From: Hyposmocoma kahamanoa
Lineage: Eukaryota > Arthropoda > Insecta > Lepidoptera > Cosmopterigidae
Assembly: GCF_003589595.1 (NCBI RefSeq)
Contig: NW_020656077.1
Coordinates: 2,768,810-2,832,809 of the forward strand
Direction: 5' to 3'
Length of the DNA: 64,000 bases
The notes below the pieces were generated by a model, which had not been told where the DNA came from, searched no databases, and saw only the letters and a list, made by a program, of their open reading frames with translations. Positions 36,911-47,489 of this stretch are shown here, one piece after another; position 1 is the stretch's first letter; every line of letters begins with the position of its first letter. The position numbers and the translations under genes were made by a program.

Positions 36911-37299
36911 CATGGGTTCCCAAACTTTTTGGCTTACCGCCCACTTACGTAAGATGAACGCGCACCACCACATAAAATAATTGAAATTACGTATTTTTTA
37001 TTTTGACATAACACAAAAAATCGCAAGGAAAAAAAAAATTTACACATCAAAAGTGTCTAGGGATCAACCACGTTTTGGCAATTTACTGACTGCAGTTAAT
37101 ATCCTTTTAACATCAATAGCTGTTTTGGTCAATTTCATAGTTTGCAAAATAAGTAAATAAATTAAATACTTCAATAAATTTGCATACATATTTTTATTTA
37201 ACTTTTTCGGGGTAATCAAATATAAAATAAAACTACCCTTGATCCCTCTGCCGTACGCTATCTAAAACACGGGGGTAGTGACCACTTTGGGAAACTATG
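36911..37299. mobile_element. hAT-type MITE, 389 bp, with 8-bp target duplication
   Basis: Flanked by identical TTTTAGAT at 36903-36910 and 37300-37307. The left end 'catgggttcccaaacttttt' and the inverse of the right end ('catagtttcccaaagtggt') form an imperfect terminal inverted repeat with the core TTCCCAAA. An 8-bp duplication is the signature of the hAT superfamily. The interior is AT-rich and encodes no transposase. Confidence 0.9.
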
Positions 37300-37384
37300 T
37301 TTTAGATGATAAGGTCTGAGGTCTATTTATAATAGTATCTAGAAGAGAAATTCTAGTTCTTTTGGCGTACTGATTAACGTGTCT

Positions 37385-37566
37385 TCTAGGTGCCTTGATG
37401 TCTTAATATTACGCGACAAGGTGATAGGCGCAGTGGCAGTGTCCCTCAGATCTTTGCGATTTGAACCTCTTAGTGGCACTGCAACTGCTATCTGTGTAGA
37501 CAGGCTTGTCGCTTAACACCAGGCGCGCGACTTGTTCATCCCGTCATTTGATATCTTAAAAAAAGT
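37385..37566 (+). mobile_element. SINE-like repeat family A, copy 5
   Basis: Keeps 'gataggcgcagtggcagtg', 'cctcagatctttgcgattt' and 'gtggcactgcaactgc', has an extra 'tctgtgta' before 'gacaggcttgtcgctta', and ends in 'tatcttaaaaaaag'. 5'-truncated. Confidence 0.75.
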
Positions 37567-38831
37567 TTTGTTTTAAAGTAATACAAAATTTTGACAAATA
37601 CATATCGCACTGCTATTACAATAGTGTTGTAACTTGAATATGTGAAATTTAATATTATATCATTACTGAACGTTAAATTTGAATCTCTACACGTCAAAAT
37701 ACCGTCGTTAGAATATTGTAAGAAATAATCAAAAGATATCCACTTAACTCTAAATGAGTTACACTTTATGTGAGCTAGTTCTGGCCGAAATAATCCTTAT
37801 TCAAAAATATTGTATTATGTTTTCCATTTCGTTTTTATAATTTATTTGAGAAATTGTTTAAGTGTTTATATTAAACTATAACGTACATAAATTTTAATGA
37901 GTTTTTGAGGGAAGTGAGTAATTAGTTTTTTATCAAATCTGAGAAAGTCCGCTTTTTGAGTTAATACACTATTGTATTAACAGTGCGATATGTATCGAAT
38001 GCCTATCCAATGAGTTTCAGTCTAGTTAGAGCAATACTCTATACATCTAAATCAGTGCCACTCTTATTGTACTAGTATACAATATCTAAAGTTACCAAAC
38101 ATCATTTACAATTGGTTACAATTCCACAACAAATCTAATTGAAATCTATTTGAGCACAAAATAATTATATCTAGCATTAAAACATTAGCACTTAGTGTTA
38201 AATATCTATTTGTGGTTTTAGTGACGTGAAAGCGAAGCCCCGTGGTAATTTTGTACTGTAGTGGACTGGCGTGTACAAAGTGCTTTTCGATGTGTTATTT
38301 TTTTTTATTATTTAGACCCTTGATGATCTTAGTTGTTTTTTGAGCTCTTGGCACATTAAAAGTAACAAAATAGTTTAATTCATAATGGGCGAGTTTTAGT
38401 TAGTTCTTTTTCAAATGTGTCTTCTTCAACGGCTATCCTCTAAGGCCCCTCACTTTGTCTCGGTCTTATCATAACTAGGCCAGCCTCCCAAGTAACCATT
38501 CAGGTCATCACGCCAATGTTTTCGAAGTCTACCATGACGACGCCTACATCCTTTAGACACCTACTGTACGACGATTATGGTCCATTCTAAAGGATCAGCC
38601 TGTCCCATTTTAGTATAGTCTATTTGAAGACAGGGCTTGAGAAAGCGATCAAGAGACGCATGGATCACGTCTGGAAGAGTTACTGGTCCGTGCACGAGTT
38701 AATCAAGGTCGGTCTCGCTAGATTGTAAATTTGTCGATTAGATCCCGGTGCGCAAAGTTCGACTTAAAAGTCCAAGCGACAGACCGAATCAGAAATAAAT
38801 GCTCTTCGTACGACATGACTGGAAATTTTGA

Positions 38832-39103
38832 TTATCATCATCAACCCATTTATACGTCCCACTGCTGGGCACGGGTCTCTTCTCAGACGAGTGTTTAGGT
38901 CACTGGCCCATTTCAGGTTGGGGACTTCATACGGTTTTCGAGGGTTGTGAACCTTCTTCGACGTGCTGGTTTCATTATGATGTAACGATAGTTTCCTTTA
39001 CCAAAAAGGTCAGTTAAAGAAATTTCGAGGTTCCAGCCCGGACTCGAACCCAACGTCTCTGCTCGAGAGGTGATAAGTCAAGCCATTAAGCTACTACGGC
39101 TTT
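38832..39103 (-). mobile_element. tRNA-derived SINE with TGATGA tail, most complete copy
   Basis: On the minus strand it starts with a tRNA-like head: A box in 'cgtagtagcttaatggctt' and B box in 'gggttcgagtccgggc'. The body contains the complements of 'cccactgctgggcacgggtc' and 'tttcaggttggggacttcat', and the 3' end is a short TGATGA-type repeat. This order (tRNA head, unrelated body, short-repeat tail) defines a tRNA-derived SINE, transcribed by RNA polymerase III and mobilised by a partner LINE. Confidence 0.8.
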
Positions 39104-39587
39104 TAAATGTTATTGTGGGCAAAGATATTGCCAATTAAAAAAAATTCTAATATGTACAAACTTTAAATTTTCCATTCCTAAGTAAACTTACTATTGTGTA
39201 TTATGCAATGAAGAAAAAGGACAAATTGTGTACTTTCGGATGCGGCTACGAGTAAGGAATACATATGTACATATTATATGTAAATTTATATGCCGTTTTC
39301 GAGTAATCTGGTTATACGCTAGACTAGATGGCTCCAGTTATGGGATGACTATAAGTCTAGCGATATTGATGGTTTCCGGGAGAGCTGTCTACATCACCCT
39401 GGCCTAGGCACTGGAAATGTCACTACTTAATACGATTTCAAGAACTTAGGGTGCACTGCATGTTACAAAAATAAGAAATGTTATGTAATTTTCTCTCAAC
39501 TTTTTTCGGAATGAATAGTTCTTAACAATCCTTGCGTTGGTTTATCTATGGATGAAAATGCTAACATTTTTGTATCAATAAAACCAA

Positions 39588-39670
39588 CTGCCTCCGTGGC
39601 CGAATGGTTACCATGCTGGTCTGCCACGCAGAGGTCCCGGTTTTGATTTCTGGGCCGAGAGAAATGAGTG
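39588..39670 (+). mobile_element. tRNA-derived SINE head, second type
   Basis: 'tgcctccgtggccgaatggt' has an A-box-like part and 'ggtcccggttttgatttctg' a decayed B box, spaced as in a tRNA. It differs from the copy at 38832, so it is a separate SINE family or an old tRNA pseudogene. Confidence 0.5.
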
Positions 39671-41370
39671 TATAGGCCTACATTTCGTCGGAGATAGTGC
39701 AAATCGGCGTATATTAAAAGGCGTGTATCTGCATTAAACCAAATTTTATACGATAATGATTCAACGTCATTACTTTGTTATTTCAATGGCTACTACTTTC
39801 AATTTTTCACAGTAAGAATTAATTTACGTTAAGAATAAATTCCCGTAAATGGCGGTAATTTAGTTGGCACGGCAGTTACCGTATTTGATTTGGCCACTAA
39901 TTTATCGAATGGAACTTATTTCGGTAAGTTAGTACATTATTGCACTATCCCCGACGATTTGTTTCTCTCGTGAGTTCGGGTGTAATTTGTGGTTGTCTAT
40001 GTGTGTGAATGGCACCTGTGACACAGGGTTTCCCTAGTGCGGGACTTTAAAAAAAACAATCGTCATCAGAAGGAAACATTTATCTCCTTTCACATGTTTA
40101 TAATATACCGGAAACATGATTGGATTGCATGCATTTTTATTCTCTAAGGGTTATAAGTATGTATACAAATATTGTTAGCGACAAAAAGAAGTTTATCCCG
40201 GTTTTACAAATTTTAACAAGAACTTGTGGAAATGATATTTAGTATACCTGTTTCTTAGTTGCATAATAGTTTTTGATTAATGAAGAATTTGTCCTATAAC
40301 GAACAAGGGCAAACATTGTTCAGCGTTTAATACTGATAACGCGAGGTGGCTCGAATTATGTGCCCGGGAGTGTGGTTGTCGCACATTGCTGTACATTGAC
40401 CTTTTTCATAAATACTGAAAGTATATAAGCACCATGGTAGATCGCACGATGACTCCACTCACCAGCAAATCTTGAGCTCTATGGTAAATTCTTAATTTAG
40501 GAGAGAGCTTTGTCGAGGGTCTGATACGGTACATCGTTAAGTCTATGTCTTTTTTATCTTTACACATGGGCTGTTTGCCAAAAATCTTTTTCTCTATGTC
40601 ATAGCTAATGCGATACGCGATAGTGGGCAATACATACATTAAGCGAATTTCCGATACAAAATGGTGCCAGTTTGTAGTGTGCCCAATCATAGTGACGTCA
40701 CGCAGGCTCGGCGAGAATGCAATCCGTACAATGGTTGATCGCAACTCCCACGCAGTTTCGTCTCATCTCATATCTAATCCACATTGGATGTTATAAAATG
40801 AGAAATTTACAGCAGTATTATAGTGATTTTCATCTCCAGAAATAATACGAAACTTACCAGAATGCAATATGTATATTCTGTTCGCATTCTAGAAGGTGTT
40901 GTTTATTCGGTTTTTTAGGTTTTTTTAGTAATCTCAGCTCGTTAGACGTTAAGAAAAATATCATTATGCAAAGTTTACTGCATCTTAGCTATTGTTACGC
41001 CTCTTAATAAATCGGATGTATCGTAGAATATAACAGTAATGGCATGCCACGCTGTTTTCACGAAGATCGATTTGTTTTATTGCGCTATGCTTACATATTT
41101 TCTACAGTAACGGCATTTCTCTATTGCCTTTCCGAATGGTTATAGTGTCTTTGATACGTAATACCATTGAAAAACTGTCAATCAGAAATCTTTGAACTAA
41201 AAAATAAGTTTTTTACTGTAGTATTTAATGTACGTACATTACGTAATTTATTTTTCCAGCTTCTCGGCGGCTGTAGTAGTGCGTTCTGTATTGATATACA
41301 TATATTGTATCTACTCAGCCCTTTTTCTTTTGTACGTCAAGTCCACAACCACGGTATATATGTATATTTT
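39671..41370. other. Intronic non-coding stretch
   Basis: A minus-strand frame of 112 codons at 40406-40744 is open but resembles nothing I know. Its sequence is less AT-rich than its surroundings, so it may be an old repeat. No splice sites support it. Confidence 0.3.
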
Positions 41371-41557
41371 GTGAAATTACAGGCACATGAGATTTGTCAA
41401 TTTACGTCTCAGGGTGACAGGCGCAGTGGCAGTGCCCCTCAGATCTTTGCGATTTAAGCTCTGATTGGCACTGCAAGTGTTATGGACAGGCGTGTAGCTT
41501 ACCATGAGACGCATGACCTGTTCATGTCGTCACTAAGACGTGATGTTAAAAAAAAAT
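41371..41557 (+). mobile_element. SINE-like repeat family A, copy 6
   Basis: Begins 'tgtgaaattacaggcacatg', keeps the core landmarks, and ends 'cactaagacgtgatgttaaa' followed by A's. 5'-truncated at almost the same point as copy 3. Confidence 0.8.
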
Positions 41558-42779
41558 GTCGCTTGGCCAACGGGTTACTGCCGGGGACGAAGACATTTTC
41601 TTTATCGTAACTTTGTTTTCCTATCTTATACCAAAGTAAAGATAATTTATATATTGATAATTTTTTTTGTATATAGCACACAAGTATAAAAGAGCGTTTC
41701 GTAGCAAATCATGGTAGCAACTAATAATATATTTGTTATTTAAAGGTTTCGCAAGGACAGCAGATCTGTCGTCCTCAAAGACATATATATATAATGTCCT
41801 TATCATAAACAACGTAAACGACATTTTTAGCGAAACGAGATCTATAACCCCTAAAAGTGTTTTTTTTAATATCTTATTTTATTGCTAAGCATAATTGACA
41901 TTTTTCAAAGAAAAAACTTTTAACTGCCAATATCTCGAAAATTACCAAAATTCATATGCCTTGTGACACAATGAGGGCTGAGATACTTGGTTAAAATTTC
42001 TGACGCTGACCCCTGATATGTACTGAGGACGGGGCTGGCATGCAAATACGATTTCTCTTGGGGATAGGATCAATTGAAAATTTACATAAGAGTGACCTAT
42101 TTTAATCTAGGTTTTCGTCGAATGTGGAAATTAGGTCGAACGTCCATCAAATTACGTACGTCAGCTTTTTTCTGTGTACCACATTTCGACGAACAAATTT
42201 AAACTATTCATCTTCATTGATCAATATCATTGTCATTTTTCAGCAATGTTATTTGTCGCGTAAAAATATTGAATGATGATTGTGAATTCTTTTTATATAG
42301 GTACTTGACTTCAGTATCTTAATCTACGTGCTTGACATTGAACGTTTTGGTTTTACATTTTGTGAAGACACGTTAAGTAAATTGTTTATAATATTCAAGG
42401 AATATGAGGTGGTAATTTAATCTATGACTGAATTTTTGTTCTCAAGTGGAAAAGACTCATATTTCCGTAACAAAGGGATCATCATACTTACATATTTAAA
42501 GCGTTCTTTCAAAAATTTTATGCTAAACTAGAACAATATAGTACTGTTAAATTTCGAACTATTCTGACCTTACCTGAATCATCAAATTCTTTAATAATGT
42601 TTCGGCTAGAAACAAACGCCATCGTATTTCAGTTTGAAGGTTTTTTAAAATTCCAACTATATTTTATAGTAATGATCCATATCAATACGACACACAGCTC
42701 GGTTCAGGTTTCCGTGGCCGAAATTTCGAAAACTTTAATCAAAATTGAATTTTGTGACTCAAGTTTTCATGTTGAGTAA
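41558..42779. other. Intronic non-coding stretch
   Basis: AT-rich. A weak inverted pair ('tttcgtcgaatgtgg' at about 42114 and 'ccacatttcgacgaa' at about 42179) could be a small foldback. Nothing else recognised. Confidence 0.3.
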
Positions 42780-43714
42780 GCACATACATACATAAGCTCA
42801 TGCCTAATCCCATAGGAGGTGCAGGCCACTTTATTCTATTCTGACACAACTCTCGAGTCTCACGTACATCAACTACTTATTCATACTACCACTTTTATTT
42901 TTGTCACTTTGGATCCCAGCTTTTTTGAGGACATCACTGATGTGGTCATTGTACGTCCTTCTGAGACGTCCTCCTAAAACACTTCCATCCACATTCGCAT
43001 CATAAATCTGTTTGGTAATTCTTCTTACATCCATCCGCTCTACATGCCCAAAGCACCTCAACATTCCTTTCTCTATTCTTGTTACTACATCCTGTTTTAA
43101 ACCACATCTCTCACGTATTATTGTATTCTTCTCTCTATCATTTAACTTTATTCCTCAAATTTTCCTGAAAGATCTCATCTCCAGTGCCTTAATTCTACTT
43201 TCATGCTTCTTCTGCCATACTCAACTCTCACAACCGAACGACAATGTAGGAACCAGCAAATCATTGTGTATGGACATGTATGCTTTTTGGGATAAGATGT
43301 TGCTCCTCATTAGACCATTTATGGCTCCATTTACTGCATTTCCCTTTCGTACCCTTCTTTCAATGTCCTCATCAAACTTTCCATCTTTTGTAAACACACT
43401 ACCCAGATACACAAACTCATTCGCATGATCAACATTCATATCTTGTATATTAATCTTACATACCGTTACGTTCTCATCTCTTTCAAGAACCATCACTTTC
43501 GTCTTCTCTGCATTAATCTTCATACCTCTCTTTCCAAATGACCCATTCATAATATCCAGCATTTTGTGCAACTCGCCCTCTGAGGCGCAAAGATCACTTG
43601 GTCTTACGAGGCATTTGATGCTGGACTTGCCCATTTGTACTCCATAATCTCTCTCACGCAGCTCCTTCATACAGTTGTCGATAAACAGATTGAAAAGCCA
43701 GGGTGACCCACTTT
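42780..43714 (-). pseudogene. RTE-like LINE relic (reverse transcriptase C-terminal half)
   Basis: On the minus strand 'PWLFNLFIDNCMKELRERDY' at 43700-43640 is the end of reverse-transcriptase motif B. It is followed by 'ASEGELHKMLDIMNGSFGKR' and 'GMKINAEKTKVMVLERDE', then 'FVYLGSVFTKDGKFDEDIER'. Further down (43064-42873) 'MLRCFGHVERMDVRRITKQI' marks the C-terminal region. Frameshifts and stops lie between the pieces, and the catalytic Y/FADD box is degraded (the frame reads 'KCLVRPSDLCAS' where ADD is expected). The 3' end is a short CATA/TATG repeat at 42782-42795, not poly(A). Clade assignment (RTE-like) is tentative. Confidence 0.7.
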
Positions 43715-46328
43715 ACAAAATACGTAGTTTGCGACTTACTTTTGCGACAACTTTTTCTATAAAGTTCGTAACAGGTAATACTATCCTAGGTAGAACAATG
43801 ATGTCGACAACAAAAACGCGAGCTGTGTAACTCTTTGTGAACTTTTCATGGTCTGCCGATTGTCGACTGCTTCGTTTACGAACATTTAACTTTTCGCATT
43901 TTCCTCAAATTGCAAAATGATGTTTATTGTTTAGATTTATTTTAATTATATGCTCATTTTGCGACTCGTACGGTTTTCGCTTCTCAAAGGTTTGTTTTAT
44001 TCACTGAATTAAGTTTACGGTTGTGTCGAGATGTTGGTTGGTAATATATTATTGTTTAGAGAGACTCTATTAAGCCACGTGGATACTTGTGGTCTAGACT
44101 CTTTAACCCCGTGCTGTTATGCAGATGAAATGATTGAAAGATTGCCCATCTCCTGCATGGCATGCGTTTTGTTATTAGAAGTACAATATGCGTCAGTTTG
44201 AAACCTTAGTATTGATAATATAACAACCGTAATAATATCGGGATAGTATGTTTAAAAATATGTAACGATTCATATTATGATGATACATGTACACTAACTA
44301 TCTCTAACATATTGTCATATGTACCTATAACCGCGTAGGGAAAGTGTGCATTATACATGATGTAGTTTAGGTATTATGTTGTTTCTTAGTACATGTTTGC
44401 TTAGTGCTCGTAAGGATAGCATGCGCGGATGTAGTAAATGGACAGGTCGGTGTATGTACATATAGTATATGTAGACTAGGTACGAGGTACTGTGTGCTCA
44501 CCTCTCAGGTTACGGTTTACCGCGTACGTGTAAATAATCTAAGCACGCTGGTCCAGTGAAGGAGGCTGTGGAAAGGAGCGCGGGGCTGTGCGCTCGCGCC
44601 GCGTTCCAAGGACGACGACGTGCGCGCCGGTTGTTCACCTCCGCCGCAAGAATGCGCGGGAACACGGGGGAACCGTTTGCAGACGAAGCCTGCCACTATT
44701 CGGCGCCACTCGACAACATCGCTATCGATACATTCGACGACCACCTACCTGTTCTATTTCACGTACAAGCAGTAGAACTTAATGCGTTACCCTCACGGTA
44801 TCGTTTTGGATTTCTCTTTTCGTGTACATAAATCAGCTGTGTAGTTTTCAGTCCATAATTCGACTGATAGGTTACAATTAACTTAGCGCGCACTAATGTA
44901 CATTTCTAGAGGATTTATATTTGAGTTTTCAAGGGTACATAACTACATAAGTATACATAAGTATATTGTTGTTTGTGTTCTGAGTATAATATAACATAAG
45001 CCTTGTTTTCCTTCGGGGCATAGAAAGGCCGTACAATGTTGAGGTCAATGTTAACTGTTGATAAAAAAAAACTGTCGCTAATACCGCGTTAGCATAACTA
45101 GTTTAAGTTCGTCGAATCGATTCGAGGTAGATTAAGCCGTCGAGTACTTCGTAACCAGGCCACGAAGGCTGAACAGAGTGCAATAGACACCGTGTCTTTA
45201 CGTGCCTTTGAGGTGATTCAAGTCGTGACACGTTTGGATGACTACATGTTAAAGGATGTTCGTAAGTATACCTAATCATATTACGTTGGTAATACGTCAT
45301 TTCAATTTGTGTTTTTCCACATTCCCATTTAGGATTTTCGATTTCTATGTTCCACATGTAAAAAAGATGCGTCGTATGAAAATACTTGTGAGGAAACACA
45401 TTAAACTTCCAGACCTCTTGTGTTCCTCTTCAGTCAGTGCTGCAAGTCGATTACATCGTGTGACTAATTATACAAATGTTTTAGCAGAGTCGAATTAAGC
45501 TATCTCAATTGTTCCTTGAAAACGTTTTGCTTGGCTATGACTCTCGAATTCATTTCCCTTTAAATAAATAACTTCTTTTGTTCACAGTAAATAATCCTCA
45601 CAAAGGACGTTAGACATAAGTTTCTGTTTAAAGATGTTTCTATTTTTCGTTTTTCCCGTTTGTACCTTTGTGTAGTATAACTGTGCGCAATAACCTTTAT
45701 AATTATAGTACTACCTACTCGTCTACTTGAACATTCCGCTATGTTGTCATTCCAGTTGAGTTTTCTTTTTACAAGATTATCTGTGAACCATCGCTTGTGG
45801 TCATACAGGACAGGATGTGGTCATTTTATTGGTCACGGGTGGTCGTCAACTGGTTCTGGATTAATATAAGCGCTATAATATACCTGCAAATTATTATGGT
45901 TTCGTTGTATTTGTCATAGAATCAGCAGATAGGATGGATGATAATCACTCAGGAGTTAAAATTTTATCTTACACCTCATGTTCCCATGTAGGTATCTGAT
46001 GTGTGCGAGATGTTTCAATTTTCAAGGGTCTTAGATCAGATCCGCGACACCATTGCACGGAACATCAAATGTCTCTATTTTCAATGTTGATTGTTTACAA
46101 CACAAAAAGGGTCCGTTTTTTGAAACAGGTTAAAAAGTTTGTTTATATTTTTTACATCAAACGCATACTGTAATAAGTAGGAATAATATAATATTAATAG
46201 ATGGTTTTTTATTTGAGAATCAACCTAGATGCCCTGTTTTCCCGTGTTTTACTCCTCATGACGACAGACAATCTCGGTTCATCATGGTTATTTCCACAAA
46301 TCTTCGCTGTAGGAGACCTTCAATTTTG
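43715..46328. other. Intronic non-coding stretch with a GC-rich island
   Basis: At about 44540-44790 a GC- and CpG-rich island (for instance 'gcgctcgcgccgcgttccaa') is open on both strands for 60-90 codons. It could be an alternative promoter or first exon, or a GC-rich repeat. I found no donor with the phase needed by the exon at 58392 and recognise no protein. The rest is AT-rich. Confidence 0.35.
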
Positions 46329-46826
46329 TTCCACAAATCCCCGTGAGTTCATCTAGTTAGTAGTACTTGCTACGCAGTGGGGATTTGTGAAAAAAGAATC
46401 CCCACCAAGATATTATTTTATTGTTTAGGTGACATTCGTGGTGCTAATGTCACGTCAACATTTTGCCCGCTACTTTTACTATATCTTCGACTCTGCGAGC
46501 GTTTTCTTTTAAAAAGTGTAAATGGTTCAGGCTGGTCCCTTTTTTAATATAGATTTGTTAAGTTTGTGCTATCCTTTTGCTTGTTTAAAATAAGCAAATT
46601 GTTCAAGTACACATTTAAGAATAATTCAATATTTAAAAGGAAGTTAAGATAGCAATACTAGTACTAGAATAGTATTAATGTTTGTGTCGTGATGTTGGCG
46701 TGACACGCACCACGAATCTGTCACCTAAAAATTTAAGATACAATGTAAAATAATATCTTGGTGGGGACTGTTTACCCACAAATTCCTATTGCGTAGCAAG
46801 TACAAAGTTAGTCGGGATTTGTGGAA
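46329..46826. mobile_element. Long inverted-repeat element, 498 bp
   Basis: Arms of about 140 bp (46329-46465 and 46690-46826) are inverted copies. Shared blocks, left then inverse of right, are 'ttccacaaatcc', 'gtacttgctacgca', 'tccccaccaagatattattt', 'ttaggtgaca' and 'attcgtggtgc'. The central 220 bp are unique and non-coding. Target duplication is unclear. Either a MITE or a foldback element. Confidence 0.8.
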
Positions 46827-47489
46827 TAATATATTATCTATCATTATGGTAGTTCATAAGTTTGCTATTTATGATGTTAAAACTAATATTTCTTATTATT
46901 ATTAATTATATTTACATTTTTGAGCATTGATTTATAGAACCATCGGCATCGTCTTAAAAAGGTAACCAATATGAAGAAACGTTAAAAAATAATTCGTGTA
47001 AAAACTGTAACTACCAAATATTAAATTTATTAAAATAACACAACTTTTTTGAGGCTATATTATAATGTGTAAAGTTGCCTTTATCTTTAATTCTATTATT
47101 TGCGTAATAGATATGTGGAATTAAACGTTTACTGCAGGTTATTCAACTCGGTTAATCATAATGACTACTTCGCATTGACTTTACGTCTATGCCTTTGAAA
47201 ATCATATCGTTTTGCAACTCTACTACACGTGGCTATTACAATACATGTTATTACAATATGCCTGCCGACGATGACGGCAAATATCTCTGCACTATAATAA
47301 TTATGTACATTAAATACTCCTCTATACCTTTTTGGATAATAATGTCTTAAGCTCATTATGTAGCTATTGTGTGTGACGAGCTTTACAACAATGGTAAATG
47401 CTTTTTCAGAATATTGGATTTTTCTTGGTTATCTATTTTCATCGTGTGATTATTACTAGAAACAGATTTTAATAAACTTCAAACGAAAG
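46827..47489. other. Intronic non-coding stretch
   Basis: AT-rich flank between the inverted-repeat element and the LINE. Nothing recognised. Confidence 0.35.

Noticed and set aside
43012..43428. 138-codon plus-strand open frame.
   Set aside because: It is the shadow of the RTE-like reverse-transcriptase relic encoded on the minus strand.
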